64,000 nt of DNA from Butyrivibrio sp. MB2005 (GCF_000424285.1 NZ_AUJP01000011.1:124001-188000); one strand, 5' to 3'. Counted from the first letter of the stretch, positions 8,972-17,395 are shown. The notes: a model not told the origin generated them from the letters alone. A program made the numbers and translations.

Positions 8972-11455
8972 ATGAGAAAAGGAAATATTAAAAGGGGAGT
9001 GGCAGCACTGCTTTGCTTTTGTATGGTTTTTGGCGCCGGCTGTGGTAAAAAGGATGAACCGGTCATAAACAAAGAAAAAAAGACTATCAGCGAAGATGAT
9101 AAAAACTACGTATATAGCCTCAGTACCGTAGATGATGCAATTTCAAATGAAAGAAATATTGAGAGTTTTTGCAGAAACGGCGATTATATTTATATACTTA
9201 CATCTGAATACGGTGTAGTCACAGAATGTTCCGTTAAGAGGGTTAGCCTTAAGGATGGGACAGCCGAGGATTTTGTAAAGTTAGAGTCATCGGCGGATTG
9301 TTACTATGGCAACATTGCGTGCGATGATGCTGAGAATATTTACGTCACCAAAAACGAGTATCAGGAATCATTTGACGATGAAGAAAATGTTGAAGATGCA
9401 GATGGTGATGTCAGCGGAACTGTAGAAATTGGTGATGATACAGAGAAATCAGAAGAGTCTGCAGAAAGCACAGAGGCTTCTGAGAATCCTGAAGATTCTT
9501 CAAATGAGACAGCAGAGGACTCTGAAAGTCAGGATGATGACGTGATATCAGAAGAATCTGAATCCGACGAAGAATATACCGTAGAAAACAACACTCTTAT
9601 AGTTAAGGTTGCTCCTTCGGGGGAGGTGCTTTGGGAGAAAAAGCTTGTAGAAGAGGATAAGAGCAGCAATCTCAACAGCTTAGTTTATGTTAAGGATGTT
9701 GGAGTAGTTACTGCGTCTCAGTCAGGCTTTGCTATCTATAATCCTGAAACCGGAGATGGAGAGATGCTTGAATATGGCAAACGCTCCGGTAATGAGGAAG
9801 AGTATTATTATGAGAGATCCCTCTTTGTTTTAAGAGACGGAGAACTCTACCTTCAGGACAACGATGAAGACTGGAACTATAGGATATCAAAGTTCGATAA
9901 GGCTGCTAAAGTCTTTAATAAAATAGAAAATGCTTATCCTGAGGGTGTTTATGGTGGGGATCAGCTAAATCCCGGCAAAAGCTTTGATGTTTACTACATG
10001 AATAGTGATGCCATAATGGCATACAACCTTGGAGATACTGAGCCTACCAAGATCTGCGATCTCACAGCTTCGGATCTGCTTATAGAGTACATAAGATACA
10101 TCTATGAAAAAGACAATGGCAATCTTGTAGTTTATGCCTCCATGGGTAGTGATGATATGGGGCTCTATGAACTTACCAAGGTTGCCCCGGAGGATATCAA
10201 GGATAAGGAAGTATTAGTTCTTGGTACAGTTTTTATCAATGATGATGTAAGAAAACAGGTGGTTAAATTCAATCAGCTTCATGATGATTACTGCATCAAA
10301 ATAAAGGATTATTTTAGCGATACCTACAGTGACGATATGGAAGGCCTTGAGAAGGTAACGGAGGCCTTTAACCTTGATGTTACCAGCGGAAATACGCCTG
10401 ATATATTTGTTCTTAGTTCCTATATTCCCTACGAGAGCTATATAAATAAAGGACTTATAGAACCTCTTGATTCCTATATTGAGAAGGACCCCGATATCTC
10501 CCTTGATAATTATCTTCCCAATATTATGGATGCATGCAAAAGAGATGATAAGCTTTACATGATCATACCAAGCTTCTATATAGATACAATGAGCGCTGCT
10601 AAGAGTATGGTTGGTGATGAAAAGGTGACCCTTAATAATTTCAGGGACATCTGCGAAAAAAACAACATCGATCCTACAATGATGATGGGCTACAGCACAA
10701 GAGATTATGGATATATGTACTACTCAAGATGCGGAAGCTGCTTCATTGACTATGAAAAAGGAACCTGTGATTTTAAAAATCCTGCATTCATAAAGCTTCT
10801 TGAATATATTAAGGAGCTTCCTGCTACTGAGGCTGAGGACTATGACTACTCACAGTATGAGACCATGTACCGTGAAAAGAAGGCCCTTCTTAGAAGTGAG
10901 TACCTGTCATCCTTTGAGGATTTTCAGGTTTCAACAAGAGGATATTTTGGTGAGGAAATAGTGTACAACGGATATCCCACAGATGATGGCGGAGAATCTT
11001 ATATAGTTCCTTTGCAGCAGCTTGCAATGAGTACCAGCTGTGCCAATAAGGAAATATGCTGGGAGTTCATTAAGCAGTTTTTGTCTGATGATTTCCAGGA
11101 TACTGTGAAGGATAGAAAGTGGGGCTTCCCTATCAGTAATAAGGCCTTTGATGAGATGTGCAGCCTCGCTCAGGAACCGCCTTTCTTTATTAATGCTGAA
11201 GGTAAGAAGGAGCTGTCTGAGAGCTACTACGGAATAGGTGATATTGAGATCAAGATAGATGAGCTCTCAAAAGAAGAAGCAGAAGGTCTGGCTTCCTTTA
11301 TTAAATCTGTTGATAAGGTTGATCAGTCCAATGACAAGATCTCTGAGATAATCGAAGAAGAGGTTGGCGCCTTCTTCGAAGGACAAAAGACTGCCGAAGA
11401 GGTTGCAGATATAATCCAGAGCAGAGTTTCGATATACTTAAGTGAGAACATGTAA
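8972..11455 (+). CDS. Large extracellular solute-binding lipoprotein (family 1-like)
   Basis: An 827-aa predicted lipoprotein with a short basic N-terminus, hydrophobic segment and lipobox ending FGAGC (lipidated Cys 24). Residues ~130-200 form a strongly acidic Asp/Glu/Ser linker. Residues ~60-400 look like a beta-propeller or WD-like region with repeated VxxVSLKDG/FDKAAK-type strands. From ~410 (VLGTVFINDDVRKQVVKFNQ) a type 1 extracellular solute-binding domain follows, with TSGNTPDIFVLSS and a C-terminal WEFIKQFLS segment typical of sugar-binding proteins. No ABC permease genes lie beside it, so it may serve an unlinked transporter or act as a surface sensor. It ends before a Mn riboswitch. 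Confidence 0.8.
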   Translation: MRKGNIKRGVAALLCFCMVFGAGCGKKDEPVINKEKKTISEDDKNYVYSLSTVDDAISNERNIESFCRNGDYIYILTSEYGVVTECSVKRVSLKDGTAEDFVKLESSADCYYGNIACDDAENIYVTKNEYQESFDDEENVEDADGDVSGTVEIGDDTEKSEESAESTEASENPEDSSNETAEDSESQDDDVISEESESDEEYTVENNTLIVKVAPSGEVLWEKKLVEEDKSSNLNSLVYVKDVGVVTASQSGFAIYNPETGDGEMLEYGKRSGNEEEYYYERSLFVLRDGELYLQDNDEDWNYRISKFDKAAKVFNKIENAYPEGVYGGDQLNPGKSFDVYYMNSDAIMAYNLGDTEPTKICDLTASDLLIEYIRYIYEKDNGNLVVYASMGSDDMGLYELTKVAPEDIKDKEVLVLGTVFINDDVRKQVVKFNQLHDDYCIKIKDYFSDTYSDDMEGLEKVTEAFNLDVTSGNTPDIFVLSSYIPYESYINKGLIEPLDSYIEKDPDISLDNYLPNIMDACKRDDKLYMIIPSFYIDTMSAAKSMVGDEKVTLNNFRDICEKNNIDPTMMMGYSTRDYGYMYYSRCGSCFIDYEKGTCDFKNPAFIKLLEYIKELPATEAEDYDYSQYETMYREKKALLRSEYLSSFEDFQVSTRGYFGEEIVYNGYPTDDGGESYIVPLQQLAMSTSCANKEICWEFIKQFLSDDFQDTVKDRKWGFPISNKAFDEMCSLAQEPPFFINAEGKKELSESYYGIGDIEIKIDELSKEEAEGLASFIKSVDKVDQSNDKISEIIEEEVGAFFEGQKTAEEVADIIQSRVSIYLSENM

Positions 11456-11464
11456 AAAACAATT

Positions 11465-11590
11465 TACTGACGAATTTTCATCTGATCATGCGCAGTATTA
11501 TGAATTGACACTAAATTCTAAATCTGTTATTTTATTTTTTAGTGAAAGGGAGTAGTTATCATGCTTTGGCATGTTGCATATTCGTCAGTA
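11465..11590. repeat. 11-bp inverted repeat flanking the riboswitch promoter
   Basis: TACTGACGAAT (11465-11475) is the exact inverse complement of ATTCGTCAGTA (11580-11590). The right arm overlaps the conserved CGTCA block of the riboswitch. A read-through transcript of the upstream lipoprotein gene could therefore pair with and disrupt the aptamer. This is an observation only. Confidence 0.5.
11505..11533 (+). promoter_or_regulatory. Promoter of the Mn riboswitch transcript
   Basis: TTGACA (11505-11510), a 17-bp spacer and TATTTT (11528-11533), placing the transcript start near 11541, exactly where the riboswitch sequence begins. Confidence 0.75.
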
Positions 11591-11664
11591 CGGGATTCAT
11601 CCCCGGATACGCTGTAATTAACGAGACTTTCGCTGCAAATGCAATGCAGCGAAGGTCTTTTTTT
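11541..11664 (+). promoter_or_regulatory. yybP-ykoY manganese riboswitch
   Basis: The conserved blocks of the yybP-ykoY (Mn2+) riboswitch appear in order: GAAAGGGAGTAG (11543-11554), an ATGC/GCAT hairpin, CGTCAGTACGG (11583-11593), CCCCGGATACGCTG, then ACGAGACTTTC (11621-11631). GAAAG pairs with CTTTC to form P1. The same CTTTC strand is also part of a strong terminator (arms 11624-11637 and 11645-11658, T run 11658-11664), so P1 and terminator are mutually exclusive. In known members Mn2+ stabilises P1 and turns expression on. The gene controlled is the permease at 11878. The family is assigned from remembered consensus, not a search. Confidence 0.88.
11624..11664 (+). terminator. Riboswitch-controlled intrinsic terminator
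   Basis: AGACTTTCGCTGCA pairs with TGCAGCGAAGGTCT (one mismatch), followed by seven T. It competes with riboswitch helix P1 for ACTTTC. Confidence 0.88.
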
Positions 11665-11707
11665 ATCATATAGGAAATTCCTCTGGATTTCCTATATGAT
11701 AAAAAAA
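11658..11707. terminator. 21-bp palindrome flanked by T and A runs, bidirectional terminator-like
   Basis: The arms 11658-11678 and 11687-11707 are perfect inverse complements of 21 bp with an 8-bp loop. They start with seven T and end with seven A. The T run is shared with the riboswitch terminator. On the - strand it forms a classic terminator. It also begins the duplicated element described next. Confidence 0.75.
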
Positions 11708-11840
11708 CACTTCGTGAGGATGCGCAGCTCGCGGAAATGAAGTTTATTGCTTCGCAATACCGCTCGCGCGCCAGGATTTCGCGAGCGAAATCCTATTTTA
11801 TCCGTAAGATAAAAAAAGCACTTCGTGAGATGCGTAGCTG
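11671..11840. repeat. Duplicated hairpin-plus-tail element
   Basis: Two copies of one design occur. Copy 1 is a palindrome ending in ATTTCCTATATGAT and then A7 with CACTTCGTGAGGATGCGCAGCT (11698-11730). Copy 2 is the palindrome AGGATTTCGC-GA-GCGAAATCCT (11773-11794), then GATA7GCACTTCGTGAGATGCGTAGCT (11808-11840). The tails match over about 32 bases with three or four differences. This fills the gap between riboswitch and permease and looks like a small palindromic repeat family. Confidence 0.65.
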
Positions 11841-11877
11841 ATAACAATTTCACCCTAAAACTGAAAGGACAATGAAA

Positions 11878-13152
11878 ATGAAAACACTTGCAATCATCTT
11901 ATTTGTGTCAATGTATGTGTGCCTTATAGCTTTTCCCAAGAGAAGAGCAGTTACTGCACTGATCGTTGCTGCTATCTATGTGGCTACAGGAATTCTTCCT
12001 GTTTCTCAGATTGGAACAGCAGTTGACTGGAACGTACTTTTAATGATATTTGGAACGCTCCTTCTTGTTGACTACTTTATCGAATCCAAGATGCCCAATC
12101 TTATCGCTGAAAAGCTTATGGATCTGGCTCCTAACGTTATGTGGGTTACCATATTCATGTCCCTTTTCTCAGGCCTGATATCTGCATTTATCGATAACGT
12201 GGCAACACTTCTCATGGTAGCGCCCGTTGGTCTTGCTATTTGTAAAAAGCTTAAGATCAATCCTGTACCCATGATCATTTCTATCGCAGTTTCATCAAAC
12301 CTTCAGGGAGCTGCAACACTGGTTGGTGATACCACATCCATCATGCTGGCTGCAAAAGAGTACGCCAACATGGACTTCAATGATTTCTTCTGGATGGACG
12401 GACGCCTTGGAATTTTCTTTGCAGTTGAGCTTGGTGCACTTCTTACGGTTCCGATCATGATGTTCTTATTCAGAAAGGATAAGGAGCCCGTTGAAGCAAC
12501 AGAGAAGACAGTAGTAAAAGACTATGTTCCTACAATCATGATGGTTGCTCATGTAGTGCTTCTTATGGCTGCTTCATTTATTCCTGAAAAGCCCGAGATC
12601 ACAAACGGTATGATCTGCCTTATCTGCTCACTTATCGGTATGGTTTGGGAGTACTTTAAGGATCACGATGCTGAGAGAATTAAGAGAGTTGTTAAGAGCC
12701 TTGACTACGATACAGTTCTCCTTCTTACAGGCCTCTTTATGGTAATTGGCGGAGTTAAGAACGTAGGTCTTGTAAACGATCTTGCAAACCTCATCGTAAC
12801 AGTTGGCGGCAATAACCTGTTTGCACTGTTCACAATAGTTGTTTGGGGATCAGTGCTTATATCTGCATTCATCGACAACATTCCCTATGTTGCAACAATG
12901 CTTCCCATCCTTAAATCCGTTACAGCAACTCTCGGAGTTAATCCCTGCCTTCTGTACTTTGGCCTTCTGTGCGGAGCAACACTTGGAGGAAACATTACTC
13001 CCGTTGGAGCAAGCTGCAATATTGCAGGCGTAGGAATGCTCAGAAAAGAAGGTTATGAAGTAAGCTTTAAGGATTTCACCAGAATCGGTATTCCTTTCAC
13101 ACTTGCTGCTGTAATCGGCGCTTATGTATTCCTCTGGACACTCTGGAGATAA
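11878..13152 (+). CDS. SLC13 / ArsB-NhaD superfamily permease under Mn riboswitch control
   Basis: A 424-aa integral membrane protein of the ion transporter superfamily (ArsB/NhaD/SLC13/CitM), with about 10-11 hydrophobic segments. The two repeat halves each carry the same signature: SAFIDNVATLLMVAP (first half) and SAFIDNIPYVATMLP (second half). The loops are NLQGAATLVGDTTS and GATLGGNITPVGASCN, typical re-entrant substrate motifs of this superfamily. ATG 11878 is preferred over 11872 because AAAGGA (11864-11869) is then 8 bp away. The Mn riboswitch upstream suggests a role in Mn2+ tolerance or metal and carboxylate export, but this is inference; substrates in the superfamily include arsenite, Na+/H+ and dicarboxylates. 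A strong terminator follows. Confidence 0.88.
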   Translation: MKTLAIILFVSMYVCLIAFPKRRAVTALIVAAIYVATGILPVSQIGTAVDWNVLLMIFGTLLLVDYFIESKMPNLIAEKLMDLAPNVMWVTIFMSLFSGLISAFIDNVATLLMVAPVGLAICKKLKINPVPMIISIAVSSNLQGAATLVGDTTSIMLAAKEYANMDFNDFFWMDGRLGIFFAVELGALLTVPIMMFLFRKDKEPVEATEKTVVKDYVPTIMMVAHVVLLMAASFIPEKPEITNGMICLICSLIGMVWEYFKDHDAERIKRVVKSLDYDTVLLLTGLFMVIGGVKNVGLVNDLANLIVTVGGNNLFALFTIVVWGSVLISAFIDNIPYVATMLPILKSVTATLGVNPCLLYFGLLCGATLGGNITPVGASCNIAGVGMLRKEGYEVSFKDFTRIGIPFTLAAVIGAYVFLWTLWR

Positions 13153-13176
13153 TTTAAGATTTGAAATTGATGGAAA

Positions 13177-13214
13177 CAGCTCTGTGGTCGACTGATCATA
13201 GAGCTGCTTTTTTT
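13177..13214 (+). terminator. Intrinsic terminator after the permease
   Basis: CAGCTCT (13177-13183) pairs with AGAGCTG (13200-13206), extended by weaker inner pairs, followed by CTTTTTTT. Confidence 0.85.
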
Positions 13215-13383
13215 CGGCTTATTTTGAGAAGTTTATTAGAATTGATTTATACAATTTTAACAAAAGCAATTTACTTAATATGGTACTATAAACTAGAAGA
13301 AATATGATATCAGGAATACAAAATGAATAATATCTATACGAAATAATTTGAATTTAAGCAGATCAATCATAACGGTTAAGTAT

Positions 13384-14688
13384 ATGAAAAAAATTTTAAT
13401 TGTTGATGATGAAGAAATAATGCTAATGCTTGCGGAACGTGCTCTTGGTAGCTATTATGAGACCATTCTTGCGCATTCCGGCGCGGAGGCGGTTGACCTT
13501 TACTTTAAGGATCAGCCCGATCTGGTTCTTACGGATCTTCGCATGCCGGAAATGTCCGGATACGAGCTCCAGAGTACGATTCACTCAAGGAGTGATGCTG
13601 ATACGCCCTTTATTTTCATTACTTCAGATGAAAGTGATGAGAGTGAAAGCAGAGGGTTTGATCTTGGTGCGGCTGATTATATCAGAAAGCCCATAAAAGC
13701 CGAGGTTCTTCTTAAGCGTATAGAGAGAGTTCTCGATAATGTCGATGAGAACAATCGTCTTCGAAAAGAAGCTCAGCTGGATGCCATGACGGGACTTTAT
13801 AATAAAGCCACAACTGAGAGGATTCTTGGAGACATTGTCAGTAAAAAGCGTGGCATGCTTCTGGTGCTTGATCTTGACAGCTTCAAGCTTATTAACGATA
13901 TCCATGGTCATGAGATGGGCGATAGAATATTGATTGTCTTTTCAGAGCTTATAAAGTCATCTATTCGTGCGAATGATATCGCCGGAAGAATCGGTGGTGA
14001 TGAGTTCGTTGTTTTCTGTGAAAATCTTTTTGACATAACTGCAATAGAGCAGAAGGTGGATATTTATAATGAAAAATTGTTAGAGGCAGCAAGGACTTAC
14101 ATGGGCCAGGATATGAACATTCCTCTTGGCTGTTCTTGCGGTGCCACCAAGGTCTGGGACCTTAGCCAGGACTATATTACTGTTTTCTCAAAAGCAGATG
14201 CTGCACTTTATAAGGCAAAGCAGGAAGGCAAGCATTGCACGCATTTCTATGAGAAGGATTCCGATACTGAGTCTGAAGCGGCTATCAGTGATTTCAGGAA
14301 TCTGAAAATGATATTCGGAGAAAGAAATCAGTCACGAGGAGCTTTTGTAACTGATACCGACAGCTTTAAGACTGTATACAGATTTATGGTGAGACTGATT
14401 TCCAATTACCAGGTTGATACCAGGATGGTTATCTTTACACTTACTGGAAGCGAAGGACAGGAGCTGTCCGATGCTACAGAGAAATTCATGGATGTAGCAA
14501 CTTCTAATCTTCGAAGCAGCGATGTAGTTTTAAAGCATAATCACAATCAGGTAATAATGCTTATCATGAAGGTGGATGTGGAGAAATACACGATCCCTGT
14601 AATGAGAGTTCTTGCTGCATGGAAGAGAGATGGAATCCAGGGCATTTCAGTGGGCTTTGAAGCGGAACAGCTTGAATGTGACGTGTAA
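13384..14688 (+). CDS. Response regulator with GGDEF diguanylate cyclase domain
   Basis: A 434-aa cytoplasmic signalling protein. Residues 1-115 form a receiver domain (ILIVDDEE; phosphoacceptor D51 in LVLTDLRMP). Residues ~135-295 form a GGDEF domain with intact GGDEF at 204-208 and an inhibitory I-site RAND at 195-198, the required five residues upstream. It is therefore predicted to be an active, product-inhibited c-di-GMP synthase. A further ~135 residues (from ~300) look like a degenerate cyclase-like or unknown domain. The ATG at 13384 starts the receiver cleanly; a TTG at 13348 is an alternative. No histidine kinase is adjacent. It may supply c-di-GMP to the PilZ protein in the flagellar locus of this window. 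Confidence 0.92.
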   Translation: MKKILIVDDEEIMLMLAERALGSYYETILAHSGAEAVDLYFKDQPDLVLTDLRMPEMSGYELQSTIHSRSDADTPFIFITSDESDESESRGFDLGAADYIRKPIKAEVLLKRIERVLDNVDENNRLRKEAQLDAMTGLYNKATTERILGDIVSKKRGMLLVLDLDSFKLINDIHGHEMGDRILIVFSELIKSSIRANDIAGRIGGDEFVVFCENLFDITAIEQKVDIYNEKLLEAARTYMGQDMNIPLGCSCGATKVWDLSQDYITVFSKADAALYKAKQEGKHCTHFYEKDSDTESEAAISDFRNLKMIFGERNQSRGAFVTDTDSFKTVYRFMVRLISNYQVDTRMVIFTLTGSEGQELSDATEKFMDVATSNLRSSDVVLKHNHNQVIMLIMKVDVEKYTIPVMRVLAAWKRDGIQGISVGFEAEQLECDV

Positions 14689-14802
14689 TCTTCATAGATG
14701 TTAAATAACCCCCTTATCTTGTGGCTTAACATGTGATAAAATACCTCTTGTAGTGTTTACTTCATAACGCTACGAAGTAACAAAGAGGGGTATGAAGGTT
14801 TT

Positions 14803-15441
14803 ATGACAGAAAATATACAGGTTTTTACTCAGAGCAGCATTCGTATTCAGACAAGGCACGGCGTTATCTACGTTGATCCTTTTCAGATGAAGGACGAGCC
14901 TCACGATGCTGATTACATTTTTATTACTCATGATCACAGCGATCACTTTTCCAATGATGACATCAAAAAAGTTAGAAAGAACAGTACTATTCTCATAGTT
15001 CCTGAGAAGATTGGCAAGCTGGCCAATGTGCTTGTTCATGACCAGGATAGGCTTATTGTGGTTAAACCCGGTATTTACAAAGAAGTGGATGGACTGGAAT
15101 TTGAGACAATTCCTGCTTATAACAATATTAAGCCATATCATCCCAAGTCAGCGGGATTTGTTGGTTATGTTTTCAGAGTTGATCACAAGAGAATCTATGT
15201 GGCCGGAGATACCAGCCTTACCAAGGAGGCGCAGAAGGTCAGATGTGATATAGCTCTTGTTCCCATCGGCGGTACCTATACAATGGATGCCAAGAAGGCG
15301 GCTGAGCTTATAAATATCCTGAGACCGGAAGTTGCGATACCTACACATTATGGAAGTATCGTCGGCAAAAAATCAGATGCTGAGACATTTAAATCACTGG
15401 TTAAACCGCCTATAAAAGTAGAGATAAAAATGCAATATTGA
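14803..15441 (+). CDS. MBL-fold metal-dependent hydrolase, UlaG-like
   Basis: A 212-aa metallo-beta-lactamase fold protein of the UlaG / YtkL group. The metal motif HDHSDH is at residues 43-48 (H43, H45, D47, H48), with further ligands in VAGDTS and PTHYGS near the C-terminus. These enzymes hydrolyse phosphoester or lactone-type substrates; none can be named here. The gene is preceded by a small hairpin (TTACTTC 14757-14763 / GAAGTAA 14774-14780) and GAAGG near 14794. It stands alone between the cyclase and the secreted Ig-like protein. Confidence 0.87.
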   Translation: MTENIQVFTQSSIRIQTRHGVIYVDPFQMKDEPHDADYIFITHDHSDHFSNDDIKKVRKNSTILIVPEKIGKLANVLVHDQDRLIVVKPGIYKEVDGLEFETIPAYNNIKPYHPKSAGFVGYVFRVDHKRIYVAGDTSLTKEAQKVRCDIALVPIGGTYTMDAKKAAELINILRPEVAIPTHYGSIVGKKSDAETFKSLVKPPIKVEIKMQY

Positions 15442-15458
15442 TATATAATGATATAGGT

Positions 15459-15612
15459 GTCAAAAGTCAAAAATGCGTACATGCTTGCATGTTAAGCAGT
15501 TTGACTTTATGACCCGAACAAATATGAGGAATTAGCAATTTACGCAGTAAATTAGCGGTTTCCGAATATTTGTAGAATTGCGAGAGTTTCGAAGAAACGG
15601 AGCAATTCGTAT
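15459..15612 (+). promoter_or_regulatory. Structured leader element, copy A (before secreted Ig-like gene)
   Basis: Three consecutive hairpins. P1 is 15459-15471 with 15500-15513, and has TGCTTGCA (15482-15489) at its apex. P2 is CAAATAT (15519-15525) with ATATTTG (15566-15572), then GAGGAA facing TTTCC and an inner stem. P3 is GAATTGC (15575-15581) with GCAATTC (15602-15608), with GAGA opposing GGA, followed by GTAT. A second copy with the same blocks but different stem sequences precedes fliF (35100-35240). It ends about 80 nt before the start codon. I do not recognise the RNA family. Confidence 0.65.
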
Positions 15613-15691
15613 ATCATATAATGGACTCGTATACTGTATTTGCTACAGTGTATAGATAAACGAAATACTTTTATGCTAAAGGAGAGAGGAT

Positions 15692-16378
15692 ATGAAAGAA
15701 GGAAAAGTATTAAGTGTTCTGAAGAAGTCATTATTTATCATGCTGACTGCATTTTTGGTATTTGTATTCAGCACAACAGGTGCTAAGGCGGCATCCAAGA
15801 ACCCCGGTTTAACTTATAAGGAAAGTTCAATGTGGCTGGAGAAAGGCAGACAGTCATCATCACTGTATCCTATTACCTATGTAAAAAAGGGAGACAGGAT
15901 CATAAAGGCCAAGAGCTCCAATGCGAAGGTTGCAACTGCCGAAGCAGCTGAAGCTTACGATACCGGATTACCGGCTCTTAGAGTAGTACCTAAGAAGACC
16001 GGAAATACCAAGGTTACAGTAGTTGTCAAGCGTGGTAACAAGACCTATACATCAGGAATGAATGTGCATGTTGTAAAATATAAGAATCCCTTGAAGTCAT
16101 TTAAGATTGGTAATAAGGAATATGCAGGAAAACTTGGCGAACATTCAAATACCAGCGATTATCTTTCAGGAAAAGCAAAGGTTTCTGCTGTAGCTAAGGG
16201 TGATTGGAAGGTTACAGGTCTCTTTACTTACAACTACAACACAAAAAAAGGAAAGAACTATAAGAATGGCAAAACAATTGATCTTGGAAAGGTGACTCAG
16301 GTAAGTGTACTTGTTCAGAATAAGAAGAATCCCAAGATTCAGCTTTCAGTTCATGTACTTGCGAATGCCAGAAACTGA
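15692..16378 (+). CDS. Secreted protein with bacterial Ig-like domain
   Basis: A 228-aa protein with a Sec signal peptide: basic start, hydrophobic core IMLTAFLVFVFSTTG, probable AKA|AS cleavage near residue 34. The mature part resembles Big_2-type Ig-like repeats: a first module with VKKGDRIIKAKSSNAKVATA and KKTGNTKVTVVVKRGNKTYT, and a second, divergent module from ~130. It is Lys-rich and likely cell-surface or extracellular; no anchor motif is seen. The function is unknown (adhesion or matrix is inference). AAAGGAGAGAGG precedes the ATG. A structured leader shared with fliF lies upstream and a strong terminator downstream, so it is a single-gene transcript. Confidence 0.8.
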   Translation: MKEGKVLSVLKKSLFIMLTAFLVFVFSTTGAKAASKNPGLTYKESSMWLEKGRQSSSLYPITYVKKGDRIIKAKSSNAKVATAEAAEAYDTGLPALRVVPKKTGNTKVTVVVKRGNKTYTSGMNVHVVKYKNPLKSFKIGNKEYAGKLGEHSNTSDYLSGKAKVSAVAKGDWKVTGLFTYNYNTKKGKNYKNGKTIDLGKVTQVSVLVQNKKNPKIQLSVHVLANARN

Positions 16379-16400
16379 TATTTTATAATGTCTATAGTAA

Positions 16401-16437
16401 GGCTCAAACGACATGCTCGTTTGAGCCGTTTTTATTT
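16401..16437 (+). terminator. Strong intrinsic terminator
   Basis: Perfect 11-bp stem GGCTCAAACGA / TCGTTTGAGCC with a 5-nt loop, followed by GTTTTTATTT. Confidence 0.92.
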
Positions 16438-16551
16438 CATATTTTTGTTTCATGTTTTTGTGAAAAAAGTTTTGCGAGGACCTGGTTTAGAATGACTTTA
16501 GAGGAAAAGCAGGAATCTATTATTTTTTTATTAAATCTTTGTTAAAAGGGG

Positions 16552-16578
16552 TCAATTTTTGGCTAAAATATCCGATAA
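16552..16578 (+). promoter_or_regulatory. Sigma-28-like (flagellar) promoter
   Basis: TCAA (16552-16555), 15 bp, then TCCGATAA (16571-16578), close to the TAAA-N15-GCCGATAA flagellar sigma consensus. It lies about 150 bp before the 221-aa gene with no other obvious promoter between. The rest of the 350-bp gap holds only the terminator and a leader. Confidence 0.6.
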
Positions 16579-16729
16579 TAGACTAAAGAAGGGAATGGAG
16601 TCCCTTTATGTTGTGCGGATTTTCCAAATATGGATATGGAGGGCAGATCATATGCATGGCAGGAAGATCAGACGGGGGGAGAAAATCTGCACAAACTGGT
16701 TATTAAGAAAGAGCAAGGAGGTGTATAAG

Positions 16730-17395
16730 ATGTCATTGGAAGTAGGTGGAATCGGTAACGCTTCTGCTGTTACAGCGCAGAATGTGGTTCAGGAACAGAT
16801 AAAGTCAGACGAGAAAGTAAAAGAAAATCCCAAAGCTGAAGAGAGCGCAAAGGAAGAAGCTGCGAAGAAGGAATCCGGCGTTGTTTATGAAAAAGGAATG
16901 AATACAGGCGACAATCTGTATAGCATTAACCGCATGAACAAGCAGGACAGAACAGCTATCGTAAATCAGCTTAAGGCAGATGCAGAGCAGAGAGAGCAGC
17001 AGCTCCTTAATATCGTACGCCAGACACTTACAGGTCAGGTTGGCGCTTATGGTACTGCTACAGGCGACAGCATCTGGAAGATATTGGCAAGCGGCGACTT
17101 CACAGTTGATGCTGCAACAAAGGCTCAGGCTCAGGAGGATATTTCTGAGGATGGTTACTATGGCGTAAAACAGACATCTCAGAGACTGTTCGATTTTGCA
17201 TCAGCTCTTGCTGGAGATGATGTAGATAAGATGAAAGAGATGCAGGCGGCCATGGAGAAGGGCTTCAAGCTTGCTACAAAGGAATGGGGCAGAGATCTGC
17301 CGGATATCAGTAAGGATACATTAGCAGCAGCTAATAAGCTTTTCGAAGACTATTATGCTTCTAAGAACGGTACTACAGCTGAAACAGTAGAATAA
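16730..17395 (+). CDS. Uncharacterised 221-aa protein, probable flagellar-regulon member
   Basis: I do not recognise a named family. The start at 16730 is set by a perfect AAGGAGGTG (16715-16723); the in-frame extension upstream to 16559 has no site and includes the promoter region. There is no signal peptide or membrane segment. The N-terminal ~55 residues are low-complexity and rich in Lys/Glu/Ala. The core begins with GDNLYSINRMNKQDRTAI and continues with helical, Gln/Lys/Glu-rich sequence, a TGQVGAYGTATGDSIWKIL segment and a C-terminal helix. A sigma-28-like promoter upstream suggests co-regulation with late flagellar or motility genes. Such genes in motile Lachnospiraceae are usually annotated as hypothetical. 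Confidence 0.78.
   Translation: MSLEVGGIGNASAVTAQNVVQEQIKSDEKVKENPKAEESAKEEAAKKESGVVYEKGMNTGDNLYSINRMNKQDRTAIVNQLKADAEQREQQLLNIVRQTLTGQVGAYGTATGDSIWKILASGDFTVDAATKAQAQEDISEDGYYGVKQTSQRLFDFASALAGDDVDKMKEMQAAMEKGFKLATKEWGRDLPDISKDTLAAANKLFEDYYASKNGTTAETVE

Noticed and set aside
15459-15612. c-di-GMP riboswitch in the leader elements
   Set aside because: Neither the class I core with its conserved CGCAAAGCC block nor the class II conserved bases are present.
16559-16729. N-terminal extension of the 221-aa protein
   Set aside because: No ribosome site at 16559 and the region contains the sigma-28-like promoter; the AAGGAGGTG at 16715 fixes the start at 16730.
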